Assembly (NCBI GenBank): GCA_007127615.1
Contig: SKZB01000202.1
Coordinates: forward strand, 1-14,718
Direction of reading: 5' to 3'
DNA: 14,718 nt
DNA from: Phycisphaerales bacterium
Lineage (GTDB): Bacteria > Planctomycetota > Phycisphaerae > Phycisphaerales > SM1A02
This document shows, piece by piece, positions 6,574 through 13,471 of this stretch. The notes beneath the pieces were generated by a model that did not search any database, was not told the DNA's origin, and worked only from the letters and a program-made list of their open reading frames with translations. The position numbers and the translations under genes were made by a program. Within the stretch, counting starts at the first letter, position 1, and every line of letters begins with the position of its first letter.

Positions 6574-7386
6574 GTGATTCGATTTCGGAACGTTTCCAAG
6601 TCGTACGATGAAGGCCGCACGCGCGCGGTGCGTTCACTCTCGCTGAAGGTTGAAGCGGGCGAACTGCTCATCCTGCTCGGAACGTCCGGCTGCGGCAAGA
6701 CGACCACGCTCAAGATGATCAACCGTCTGATCGAGCCGACGGAAGGCTCGATCGACGTGGACGGACAATCCGTGGCGGAGCGCGATCCCGTCCTGCTGCG
6801 GCGCGGGATCGGCTACGTCTTTCAGGGGGTCGGTCTCTTTCCGCACCTGACGGTGGGGGAAAATATCGGCATCGTTCCGCGACTGCTCAAATGGGATGAT
6901 CGCCGTTCCCGCGACCGCGCGGAAGAACTGCTCGAATTGGTCAACATGCCCCCCGGAACGTACCGCGACCGGATGCCGGCGCAACTTTCCGGCGGGCAGC
7001 GGCAGCGGGTGGGGCTGGCCCGGGCGCTGGCGGCAAAGCCGAAGATCATGCTGATGGATGAACCGTTCGGCGCGCTCGATCCGCTGACACGGGACACGCT
7101 GCAGAGTGAGTTTCGAAAAATCCATGAAGCGATCGAGCTGACGACGGTGATGGTGACGCACGACATGACCGAAGCGCTGCTGCTCGCGGACCGGATCGCG
7201 GTGATGCACGATGGCGAGTTGATGCAGGTCGCCACACCGCGCGAGCTCCTGCGCGCGCCCGAGAACGACTACGTGCGCAAGATCATGCAGACCCCGAAAC
7301 GGCAGGCGGATCAGCTCGAAGCCCTGGCCGACTCGGCCCGCGCGAACGGATCGGCCCCGGCGCCGGAGGAAGGGGATGAGCGGTGA
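6574..7386 (+). CDS. ATP-binding protein of a quaternary-amine-type ABC importer (OpuCA/ProV class)
   Basis: A 270-residue ATPase energising the adjacent permease/binding-protein fusion. Motifs are Walker A GTSGCGKTT (36-44), Q-loop in YVFQGVGLFPHLTVGENI (81-98), signature LSGGQRQR (138-145), Walker B IMLMDEP with Glu163, D-loop GALDPLTR, and H-loop His196. QGVGLFPHLTV and DEPFGALDPLTR are typical of the glycine betaine/choline/carnitine branch. After about residue 240 the protein ends in a short charged tail; the paired CBS domains that sense ionic strength in OpuA and OpuCA are missing. The start is not certain: GTG 6574 gives the usual MIRFRNVSKSY, while TTG 6565 would add three residues; neither has a well-spaced Shine-Dalgarno. 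The stop overlaps the next start (GTGA at 7383-7386), implying translational coupling. Confidence 0.9.
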   Translation: MIRFRNVSKSYDEGRTRAVRSLSLKVEAGELLILLGTSGCGKTTTLKMINRLIEPTEGSIDVDGQSVAERDPVLLRRGIGYVFQGVGLFPHLTVGENIGIVPRLLKWDDRRSRDRAEELLELVNMPPGTYRDRMPAQLSGGQRQRVGLARALAAKPKIMLMDEPFGALDPLTRDTLQSEFRKIHEAIELTTVMVTHDMTEALLLADRIAVMHDGELMQVATPRELLRAPENDYVRKIMQTPKRQADQLEALADSARANGSAPAPEEGDER

Positions 7387-9017
7387 GTGAGAACCTGGCC
7401 GAGCAATTCGCGGTGCTTCCCGAGAACCTCTTCAATCACCTCATGATCACCGTCATCGCCCTGGCGGCCGGGGCGGCGATCAGTCTGCCGCTGGCGGTGT
7501 ACGTCGTCAAGCACCCGCGCTGGCGGTATCCGGCCCTCACCGTGGTGAGTGTGGTGCAGACGATCCCGAGCCTCGCGCTGCTCGCGCTGATGGTACCGCT
7601 GCTGATCGGACTGACCGCCCTCACCGGCCGCTGGTTGGGCATCGAGTTCTCCGCCCTCGGGTTCTACCCCGCGGTGATCGGGCTGACAATGTACAGCATC
7701 CTGCCGATGCTGCGGAACACGGTTACGGGAATTCTGGGCGTGGACCCGGCGATGACCGAAGCGGCGCGGGGAATGGGAATGACGCCGCGCCAGGTGCTCT
7801 GGAAAGTCGAACTGCCCCTCGCCGCCCCGGTCATCATCGCCGGCCTGCGCACCGCGACGGTCTGGACCGTCGGCATCGCGACCCTGGCGACCCCGGTCGG
7901 ACAGCGCTGTCTCGGGAACTACATTTTCCGGGGCCTGCAGACGTTCAACTGGACGGCGGTGATCTTCGGCTGCATCGTCGCGGCGGCGCTGGCGATCACG
8001 CTGGATCTTCTCCTCGGCGGGATGGAGCGCGGCGTGAAGGAGCGTCGCCGTGTACTCACCACGACGTCCGGCGCGGTGCTGCTGATCATCTTCTTCGCCG
8101 GCCTGATCGCCCCGGCCGGCGTCGAGTGGGCCCGCGGGTTCGGTGAACAGACCGGCCTGGTCGCCGGTGACGGGCGTGGGGAGGACCGCGCGCCGGCCCG
8201 TCTCGACGTCGTCCGAATCGGCTCGAAGACCTTCACCGAGCAGTTCATCCTTTCGCGGCTGATGCGCGAGACGCTGCAGGATGCCGGTTATGAAGTTCGT
8301 GAAAGAGAGAGTCTCGGCTCGATCGTGGTCTTCGACGCTCTGGCCGGCGGCGAGATCGATGTGTACGTCGATTACACCGGCACGATCTGGGCGAACGCCA
8401 TGCAGCGCGATGAAAACCTCCCCGGCTGGAACGTTTTCGCACAGATGGCCGGCTGGCTCGCCGAAGCGCACGGCATCCGCACGCTCGGCTCACTGGGCTT
8501 TGAGAATGCCTACGCCCTCGCGATGCGGCGTGAACACGCCGAAGAAATCGCCGTGGAGACGATCTCCGATCTCATCGAGCACGCGCGGGACCTGCGGATC
8601 GGCGGTGACCAGGAGTTCTTCGGCCGGCCGGAGTGGCGCTCCGTCCGGGATCGCTACGGGCTGCGGTTCCGCGATCAGGTGAGCTACGAATCGACGTTCA
8701 TGTACCAGTCGGTGGTGTCGGGCGAAGTCGACGTGATTGCGGCCTTTTCGACGGACGGCCGCATCCGGGCGTTTGATCTCAAACTGCTGGAAGATGATCG
8801 GGAGGCGATCCCGCCGTACGACGCGGTGGTGCTGCTCTCCGCCCGCGCCGCCGCGGACCGTGAACTCACCGCGGCGCTGGCGCCGCTCATCAACGCCATC
8901 TCCGCAGAACGGATGCGCGAAGCGAACCACATGGTCGATCGCAGCGAGGATCGCCGCACGGTCAGCGCGGCCGCACGCTGGCTGCGTGAGCGGATCGACG
9001 GTGATCGTGACGGATGA
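7383..9017 (+). CDS. Importer permease fused to its substrate-binding domain (OpuC/EgtU type)
   Basis: A 544-residue inner-membrane protein. Residues 1-220 are a permease with helices near 17-42, 52-78, 93-115, 147-175 and 189-211 and the EAA loop EAARGMGMTPRQVLWKVELP (126-145), which docks on the ATPase. A further helix (about 228-248) and a linker lead to an OpuAC-type binding domain (about 275-540) on the outer face: IGSKTFTEQFILSRLM, GEIDVYVDYTGT (323-334), FENAYALAMRR, AFSTDGRIRAFDLKLLEDD (454-472). Fusion of permease and receptor is known in this family, for example the ergothioneine importer EgtU and some betaine/choline systems. The ligand could be a betaine, choline, carnitine or ergothioneine; the aromatic-cage residues cannot be assigned confidently by eye. 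It forms a two-gene operon with the ATPase, with a 4-nt overlap, so the transporter appears complete. Confidence 0.9.
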   Translation: MSENLAEQFAVLPENLFNHLMITVIALAAGAAISLPLAVYVVKHPRWRYPALTVVSVVQTIPSLALLALMVPLLIGLTALTGRWLGIEFSALGFYPAVIGLTMYSILPMLRNTVTGILGVDPAMTEAARGMGMTPRQVLWKVELPLAAPVIIAGLRTATVWTVGIATLATPVGQRCLGNYIFRGLQTFNWTAVIFGCIVAAALAITLDLLLGGMERGVKERRRVLTTTSGAVLLIIFFAGLIAPAGVEWARGFGEQTGLVAGDGRGEDRAPARLDVVRIGSKTFTEQFILSRLMRETLQDAGYEVRERESLGSIVVFDALAGGEIDVYVDYTGTIWANAMQRDENLPGWNVFAQMAGWLAEAHGIRTLGSLGFENAYALAMRREHAEEIAVETISDLIEHARDLRIGGDQEFFGRPEWRSVRDRYGLRFRDQVSYESTFMYQSVVSGEVDVIAAFSTDGRIRAFDLKLLEDDREAIPPYDAVVLLSARAAADRELTAALAPLINAISAERMREANHMVDRSEDRRTVSAAARWLRERIDGDRDG

Positions 9018-9113
9018 AAGTCGCGCCGGGGGTTGCGCCAGGGACGGCTGCGCGTTGGAGAAACGTTTGCGTGTGCAGGGCCGGGCAACGGGCAAGAGTC
9101 ACCAGCAAAGAAA

Positions 9114-9139
9114 GGGCCGGCCACTTTCGTGGCCGGCCC
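9114..9139 (-). terminator. Intrinsic terminator of the Met-zincin gene
   Basis: An 11-bp perfect stem GGGCCGGCCAC / GTGGCCGGCCC. On the minus strand the loop is GAAA, a stable GNRA tetraloop, and the stem is followed by TTTCTTT, as expected for a factor-independent terminator 59 nt after the stop codon at 9198. From the plus strand the same stem lies about 100 nt past the importer fusion gene and could also stop that transcript, though no U-run follows in that direction. Confidence 0.8.
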
Positions 9140-9197
9140 GCTGAGAGATACATTCGTTCATCGGGTCAGGGGCGAAACGCCGCTGACCGGGCGTGAA

Positions 9198-12100
9198 TCA
9201 CCAGTCGAGGTTCTGCAGACCGGGCGTCTCGATTTGCGTGCCGTCTTCACGCATGAAAATGATCGTTTGACCGCCACCGCCGCCGATCTGATCGGCGTTG
9301 TAGATGAACTGCGCATCGAGCGCCCGGTTGATCCGAACCCGGATCTCATCAAGGTGCGCGAGGGAGTAGGCATCCAGACGATTACCGCGCCGCTGCTGCA
9401 CGTTCTCGATCCGGTCGTGCAATTGGCGAAGCTGGTAGACGCTGAGGTTGGAGATCGGCCGCTGCGCCGCGCCGAGCCGAGCATTCGGCATCGACAGGTC
9501 AATCAACCGCTTGACGTGCTCGTTCTGCAGATTGCGGCGAAGACTGGAGATCAGCGGACGCCGCGCCGTGAAGTTGCGGTTCGGCACGCTTTCCAGCTCC
9601 GACCAGATCGCGTCGTTCACCAGGCCCATCATTTCGGGCAGGGTAATCGTGTCGTCATCGGCGTCGATGCGGAACTCGTTGTCGTACACGCGGTTCAGGG
9701 TGGTGGGGTTGAGCAGCATGGTCATGGCGGTGGCCTGAATGCCCATGATGCGGTCGTGAACGGGCCAGGTTTCATCCCGGAAAATCGAGCCGAAGCCGCC
9801 CGCGTCCCACCACTTGTCCACGGTCATCTTGTAGAGAAGTTCCGACGTGAGGCCGAACGCTTCATCCTGGAATGCATTGTCGAGCACGAACTGAAGCGCG
9901 CGGCGCTGCTGTTCCGGATCGATGTCTTCGATCGGACTGCGGTCGTCCTTGTCGCCCTTCTTGACGCGGTTGACGAACGAACCGCCGACCCAGTTCGCGG
10001 CGGTCGAAACCGCGCCGAAGTGACGGCCGAGCAGGATCTCGTACGCCTGCCGGGCCTTGGCCCAGCTGTCGCCATCTTCGACGATGCGTTCAAGGATCTG
10101 TTCACGCAGGTGTTGCGCCAGGCGCATCTGCGAGTCGGCGTAATCGAGCGGATTTTCGCCGAGATCAAAACGTCGTGCCCGCGGATCGGGGCCCCACGTA
10201 TCTTCATCGGTGGCGTAGATCAGTTCCGGTTCCGAAGCACGCTCGAGGATCGGATCGAGGTTGCGGTCGAACGAATAGCCGTATTCGATCGCCCAGTAGT
10301 CGTAGAGGCCGATCGACATCATGGCGTAGTCGCCCTGGATCTCCCCATCACCGAAGTTGATGTTGATGGGGTTGTAATCCATGACCGACCCGCTGATCTG
10401 CTTGCCGGCTTCCTGGTGCTCGGGGGAGTTGATCTCTTCGACCGAGTAGATGGTGGACGCCTTGAAGTTATGACGAAGCCCGAGCACGTGTCCGATCTCG
10501 TGCATGGTCAGATCGCGCAGCAGGGGGCCGACGAACCAGTCCGGCAGACCGTCGAGCGTATCGGTCGGCTCGCGGTGGGGGGCCGGGTCTTCCGCCGGTT
10601 CCTCAGTCTCATCCGCCTCTTCATCAAGCGGCTCATCGTGATCCGGCTCTTCGACGCCCTCATCCGGCGTCGGCGCGGGACCGGCCGGTTCCGGACGTGA
10701 GGTGCGGCGGAAGGAGATGTCCAGCGACTGTCCGCCGGCGGTGGCGGTGCCGCTCATCGTTTCGCCTTCGACGGTCAGATCGATATTCACGCTGCCCATG
10801 CCCGGCGCTTCGCCGGTGAGCGATAGCCGGTTGGAATCGGGATCGAAGTCGCCGTTGACGACGACCGATCCAGCCATGGATTCAAGCGTCCCGTCCACCG
10901 AATTATCCGAATGAAGCGAGAGAACGAGCTGCAGACTGATCTGTCCGCCCATCTCCGGTACGTCGATCGAACCTTCCCACGTTCCCGAGATCGGATCGGT
11001 CGTGATCGCTTCAGCCGCGGCGGGACGTGAGAAATCGATTGAATCGAGTTCCGTGATGAGGTCGGCCCCGAAGCGGAACAGCGCGACATCGATTGCCTTC
11101 GCCATGCCGTGCATGCACATGCCGTTGACCTGGCTGATGCGTCCGCCGAGTCCGCTGAACTTGTGGTCACCGACCAGATTCGGGTTGCCCTGAAAGGCCG
11201 CGGGGTGGCCGCCGAAGCGGTGGATGCCGCGCTGCGCGCGATCCTTCTCCCGCGTCAGTTTCAGATACTCAATCACGTCCTCTCGTTCCGATGCCGGCGC
11301 CATGCGCACGCGCGGGTCCCACTGCGGGCGCGTTTCAAGCCAGGAATACGTTTCCGGGCCGAACCCTTCCATCGCCATTTCCGGCAGCATGTACCGCCAC
11401 GCCCGGACCCAACTCGAGATGAAACCCTCGTCGAGCACGACGTCGGCGTCGATGATCTGTCCGGTCCGCGGATCGACGCGCGAGGGGCCGATCGCAAAGC
11501 CCATTCCCGCGTTCGTCCAGAGGACGAAGTTGTAGCGGGCATCGGCGGGATCCTTCTCCATGTGCGCGCCCGTGCGGGCATCCTGCTGATACACCTCGAT
11601 CGCGTTGGTGATACCGATCTTTTCGAAGGCCTTGTTCCAGGCGAGAACGCCTTCGCGCACCCACTGGCGGTAACGCACGGGTGTCGTGTGCTCGATATAG
11701 AAAACGATCGGCTCACGCGGCGGGCTCAAACGCAGCGACGGATCGGCTTTCTGCAGATGCCAGCGGTTGATGTAGCGTGTCCACGGCGTGTCCGCGGAAG
11801 GGTCGCCGATGTCACGATAGGTCGTGGTGAAGTAGCCCACGCGCGGGTCCGCCTTGCGGGGCTGGTAGCCGGTGTTCTGGGGGATCACGCTGATCGAATA
11901 GTGAATCGACGCGATGCGTCCATTGGCGAGCGGAAGCTTGAAGCCGAGCTCGATGTTCCGGGGGAAGGCCTTGACGGTCTCCAGTTCGAGCAGGTTTCGG
12001 TTTGCGCCGGCGAGGATGCCGCCGAAGAACCGCGTGCCCTGGCCGACGAGCAGATCGGTCATGTTGATGACGACGCCGCCGTTGGGTCCCTGGGCCGCGA

Positions 12101-12620
12101 TGGGGTGATCGAGCACGACCCGGTCGGTATAGACGCGTTCGCGTCCCAAGCGCGATTCCGCATCGCCGGTCGTACGCACATCCAGGTTGGGCTGGATGAG
12201 GGCGAGGCGGCGATCGAAGCGTTTCCAGCTGGCGTAGAGGTCGCCGAACTGAACCCCCGCGGTCGGCACGCCGCCGGTGATCGTGTAGGCGATGAAGAGA
12301 TTCTGCCGCTCGAAATTGCGCGGAAGTTCCGCGAGCACCTGTCCGTCGCGATCACGCTTCCAGACGTTGTACATCGGTGGCGTGCCGTCCACGGTCGAGA
12401 CCACGGACTCAAAGTCCTCCGAAATGCGCTCGAAGGGGGGCAGTTCACCGCTGCCGCCGCCTCCCGCCGCTCGAGCCGCCATCTGCGCGGCAATGTGGGG
12501 CGGAATTGATTGCTGGTCAGTTTGATCTTCGGGGACGGCGGTACCCGTCATCAGCGTCAGCGCCACCGCGCCCGCTGCTGTCGGCACCAGCAACCATCCC
12601 ACTTGCTTCTGTCTCATCAT
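9198..12620 (-). CDS. Exported zinc Met-zincin metalloprotease (DUF5117/DUF4953 type) with an inserted beta domain
   Basis: A 1140-residue exported protein. An N-terminal signal peptide (MMRQKQ, then a hydrophobic core about 8-28) leads into a DUF5117-like region and the Met-zincin catalytic region. The zinc motif is HEIGHVLGLRH (707-717: His707, Glu708, His711, His717) and the Met-turn is SVMDY with Met747. Family hallmarks around it include FVGPLLRDLTMHEIGH, RHNFKAST and the SGSVMDYNPI segment. Upstream, YIEHTTPVRYRQWVREGVLAWNKAFEKIG marks the start of the catalytic part. Residues 546-641 form an extra beta-rich domain and 642-690 an acidic, Pro-rich linker placed directly before the zinc helix. 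The start at 12620 is set by AAGGAG 8 nt upstream and by the signal peptide; an in-frame ORF reaching 12824 would bury the signal. The substrate is unknown; outer-membrane, periplasmic or extracellular protein turnover is likely. It is monocistronic, with a terminator at 9114. Confidence 0.88.
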   Translation of the reverse strand: MMRQKQVGWLLVPTAAGAVALTLMTGTAVPEDQTDQQSIPPHIAAQMAARAAGGGGSGELPPFERISEDFESVVSTVDGTPPMYNVWKRDRDGQVLAELPRNFERQNLFIAYTITGGVPTAGVQFGDLYASWKRFDRRLALIQPNLDVRTTGDAESRLGRERVYTDRVVLDHPIAAQGPNGGVVINMTDLLVGQGTRFFGGILAGANRNLLELETVKAFPRNIELGFKLPLANGRIASIHYSISVIPQNTGYQPRKADPRVGYFTTTYRDIGDPSADTPWTRYINRWHLQKADPSLRLSPPREPIVFYIEHTTPVRYRQWVREGVLAWNKAFEKIGITNAIEVYQQDARTGAHMEKDPADARYNFVLWTNAGMGFAIGPSRVDPRTGQIIDADVVLDEGFISSWVRAWRYMLPEMAMEGFGPETYSWLETRPQWDPRVRMAPASEREDVIEYLKLTREKDRAQRGIHRFGGHPAAFQGNPNLVGDHKFSGLGGRISQVNGMCMHGMAKAIDVALFRFGADLITELDSIDFSRPAAAEAITTDPISGTWEGSIDVPEMGGQISLQLVLSLHSDNSVDGTLESMAGSVVVNGDFDPDSNRLSLTGEAPGMGSVNIDLTVEGETMSGTATAGGQSLDISFRRTSRPEPAGPAPTPDEGVEEPDHDEPLDEEADETEEPAEDPAPHREPTDTLDGLPDWFVGPLLRDLTMHEIGHVLGLRHNFKASTIYSVEEINSPEHQEAGKQISGSVMDYNPININFGDGEIQGDYAMMSIGLYDYWAIEYGYSFDRNLDPILERASEPELIYATDEDTWGPDPRARRFDLGENPLDYADSQMRLAQHLREQILERIVEDGDSWAKARQAYEILLGRHFGAVSTAANWVGGSFVNRVKKGDKDDRSPIEDIDPEQQRRALQFVLDNAFQDEAFGLTSELLYKMTVDKWWDAGGFGSIFRDETWPVHDRIMGIQATAMTMLLNPTTLNRVYDNEFRIDADDDTITLPEMMGLVNDAIWSELESVPNRNFTARRPLISSLRRNLQNEHVKRLIDLSMPNARLGAAQRPISNLSVYQLRQLHDRIENVQQRRGNRLDAYSLAHLDEIRVRINRALDAQFIYNADQIGGGGGQTIIFMREDGTQIETPGLQNLDW

Positions 12621-12628
12621 CCGGGTCA

Positions 12629-12634
12629 CTCCTT
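12629..12634 (-). promoter_or_regulatory. Shine-Dalgarno AAGGAG of the Met-zincin gene
   Basis: AAGGAG on the minus strand ends 8 nt before the ATG at 12620. It decides between that start and the longer in-frame ORF that extends to 12824. Confidence 0.65.
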
Positions 12635-12750
12635 CGCAAATTGATGCGGATTGACGGTTCTCACTCTCGCCGTTCCCCTTCGATCGACCGGGACGGCGCT
12701 TTCGGGCTTGTATTGGACGAGTTTTCGCCGGCAACGACCCGGCAGGGCAG

Positions 12751-12764
12751 AATTGTCCGATAAC
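12751..12764 (+). repeat. Direct repeat copy 1 (AATTGTCCGATAAC)
   Basis: Matches the copy at 12961 in 13 of 14 positions and lies in the same orientation 210 bp away. The preceding ten bases (GGCAGGGCAG) also partly match those before copy 2 (GGCTGCCCGG). It lies about 130 nt upstream of the Met-zincin start, where an operator would be expected. Confidence 0.6.
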
Positions 12765-12795
12765 TCGATAAAATCCCCCTCGGTCGGGACAACCG

Positions 12796-12818
12796 GGACT
12801 CATCCTCCGATTGAGTCC
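12796..12818. repeat. Inverted repeat GGACTCA-N9-TGAGTCC
   Basis: A perfect 7-bp inverted repeat with a 9-nt spacer, centred about 187 nt upstream of the Met-zincin start. Size and symmetry fit an operator for a dimeric regulator, or a small hairpin if transcribed. Confidence 0.45.
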
Positions 12819-12932
12819 AACCACACTCTTTGAACCGTTGATGACCCCGGAGGTTGCAAAATCGTCACGGCACGGAACATGAGCTGAGAAATTTTGTTCG
12901 TATTTTGTCAGTCATGATACCGGTCGCGATCT

Positions 12933-12943
12933 TCACATTGTGA
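12933..12943. promoter_or_regulatory. Palindrome TCACATTGTGA
   Basis: An 11-nt perfect palindrome (TCACA-T-TGTGA) in the divergent region, 18 nt before repeat copy 2. It is a possible regulator half-site pair; its symmetry is the inverse of a CRP site, so it should not be read as one. Confidence 0.25.
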
Positions 12944-12960
12944 CGGAGGGGGCTGCCCGG

Positions 12961-12974
12961 AACTGTCCGATAAC
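12961..12974 (+). repeat. Direct repeat copy 2 (AACTGTCCGATAAC)
   Basis: Second copy of the 14-mer, ending 13 nt before the AAGGAGG of the 26-codon ORF. Its GATAAC portion resembles a -10 hexamer at a plausible distance from that ORF, but no -35 is spaced correctly. Confidence 0.6.
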
Positions 12975-12987
12975 GCTCACTCCGCAC

Positions 12988-12994
12988 AAGGAGG
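12988..12994 (+). promoter_or_regulatory. Strong Shine-Dalgarno AAGGAGG
   Basis: A full anti-Shine-Dalgarno match, the strongest in the window, 8 nt before ATG 13003. It has no long gene behind it, only the 26-codon ORF. Confidence 0.5.
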
Positions 12995-13002
12995 GAACAA
13001 GA

Positions 13003-13083
13003 ATGGTCCGGTCTCTGCATTTTTTAAATCATCGACTGGTCCTCCCCGTATTTGCCGTTAGAGTAGATTGTGGCATCAGGTAA
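13003..13083 (+). CDS. Possible 26-residue small protein
   Basis: ATG 13003 to TAA 13081-13083. It is preceded by AAGGAGG at ideal spacing, and repeat copy 2 lies just upstream. The predicted peptide begins MVRSLHFLNHRLVLPVFAV and is basic with a hydrophobic middle (LVLPVFAV), short for a membrane span. I recognise no family. It could be a small membrane-associated or leader peptide expressed from the divergent protease promoter region, or a chance ORF. The next protease gene starts 388 nt downstream, so coupling to it is unlikely. Confidence 0.35.
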   Translation: MVRSLHFLNHRLVLPVFAVRVDCGIR

Positions 13084-13458
13084 GTGTTTGTATTGTCTTT
13101 TGCCCATGCATGAGATGACACCCCAGCGATTGCCCGTTTTTCGGGCGAGTTTGGAAAGTGTCAGCAACCCTTGTCTTTGACCGATCGGACATTCTGGACG
13201 TTGTGGTGGGGACCGCTGTTTCTGATTGAGACGATCAGCGCCACTCTGGTCTTGCCGTTTGAAGAAGAGTCAACCCATACCCAACGCCCTTGAACGCCGC
13301 CATCTGACAAAGCGCATCGAGGCGGGCGGAGCCCGGTTTGTGCCGGAAGTGCCTGCTGCCGCGTCGATTGCGATGATAGACTGATCGATCACTCGGCCAC
13401 GACCCAGCCACGAGAGGGACGCGGTCTCAGCCCGCGCCCCGACCATCCGGCAGAAACT

Positions 13459-13463
13459 GGAGA
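13459..13463 (+). promoter_or_regulatory. Shine-Dalgarno GGAGA of the reprolysin-like gene
   Basis: GGAGA ends 8 nt before ATG 13472. The frame is closed upstream by TGA at 13382 and has no better start in between, so this fixes the gene start. Confidence 0.55.
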
Positions 13464-13471
13464 ACGATTGC

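Larger units (their letters stand above)
12621..13471. other. 851-bp divergent intergenic region between two exported proteases
   Basis: This region separates the two outward-reading metzincin genes and is visibly richer in A/T tracts than the rest of the window, especially 12850-13110. It holds the ribosome sites of both genes, a repeated 14-mer (12751 and 12961), an inverted repeat GGACTCA-N9-TGAGTCC (12796-12818), a palindrome TCACATTGTGA (12933-12943), a 26-codon ORF with a strong ribosome site (13003-13083) and a small stem-loop GCCCG-TTTTT-CGGGC (13132-13146). I found no convincing -35/-10 pair for either protease and no known RNA family. From about 13190 to 13450 I see nothing beyond a TAGACT hexamer at 13377-13382 that could be a -10 for the right-hand gene. 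Confidence 0.7.

Noticed and set aside
9033..10700. 555-codon plus-strand ORF over the Met-zincin 3' half
   Set aside because: It is antisense to the zinc-protease coding sequence and crosses its terminator; no motif or ribosome site supports it.
11109..12509. 466-codon plus-strand ORF over the Met-zincin 5' half
   Set aside because: Same reason: a shadow of the protease frame with a composition typical of antisense GC-rich reading frames.
12933..12943. CRP-like site
   Set aside because: The half-sites are in the opposite order (TCACA then TGTGA) with a 1-nt spacer, not TGTGA-N6-TCACA.
12874..12963. GGAAC motifs as ECF sigma factor promoters
   Set aside because: GGAAC occurs at 12874 and 12959 but no matching -10 is found at the usual 16-17 bp spacing.
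13132..13146. GCCCG-TTTTT-CGGGC stem-loop as a terminator
   Set aside because: The stem is short and no U-run follows on either strand; it could be chance.
13106..13180. 24-codon ORF after the small ORF in the divergent region
   Set aside because: No Shine-Dalgarno precedes it and nothing else supports translation.
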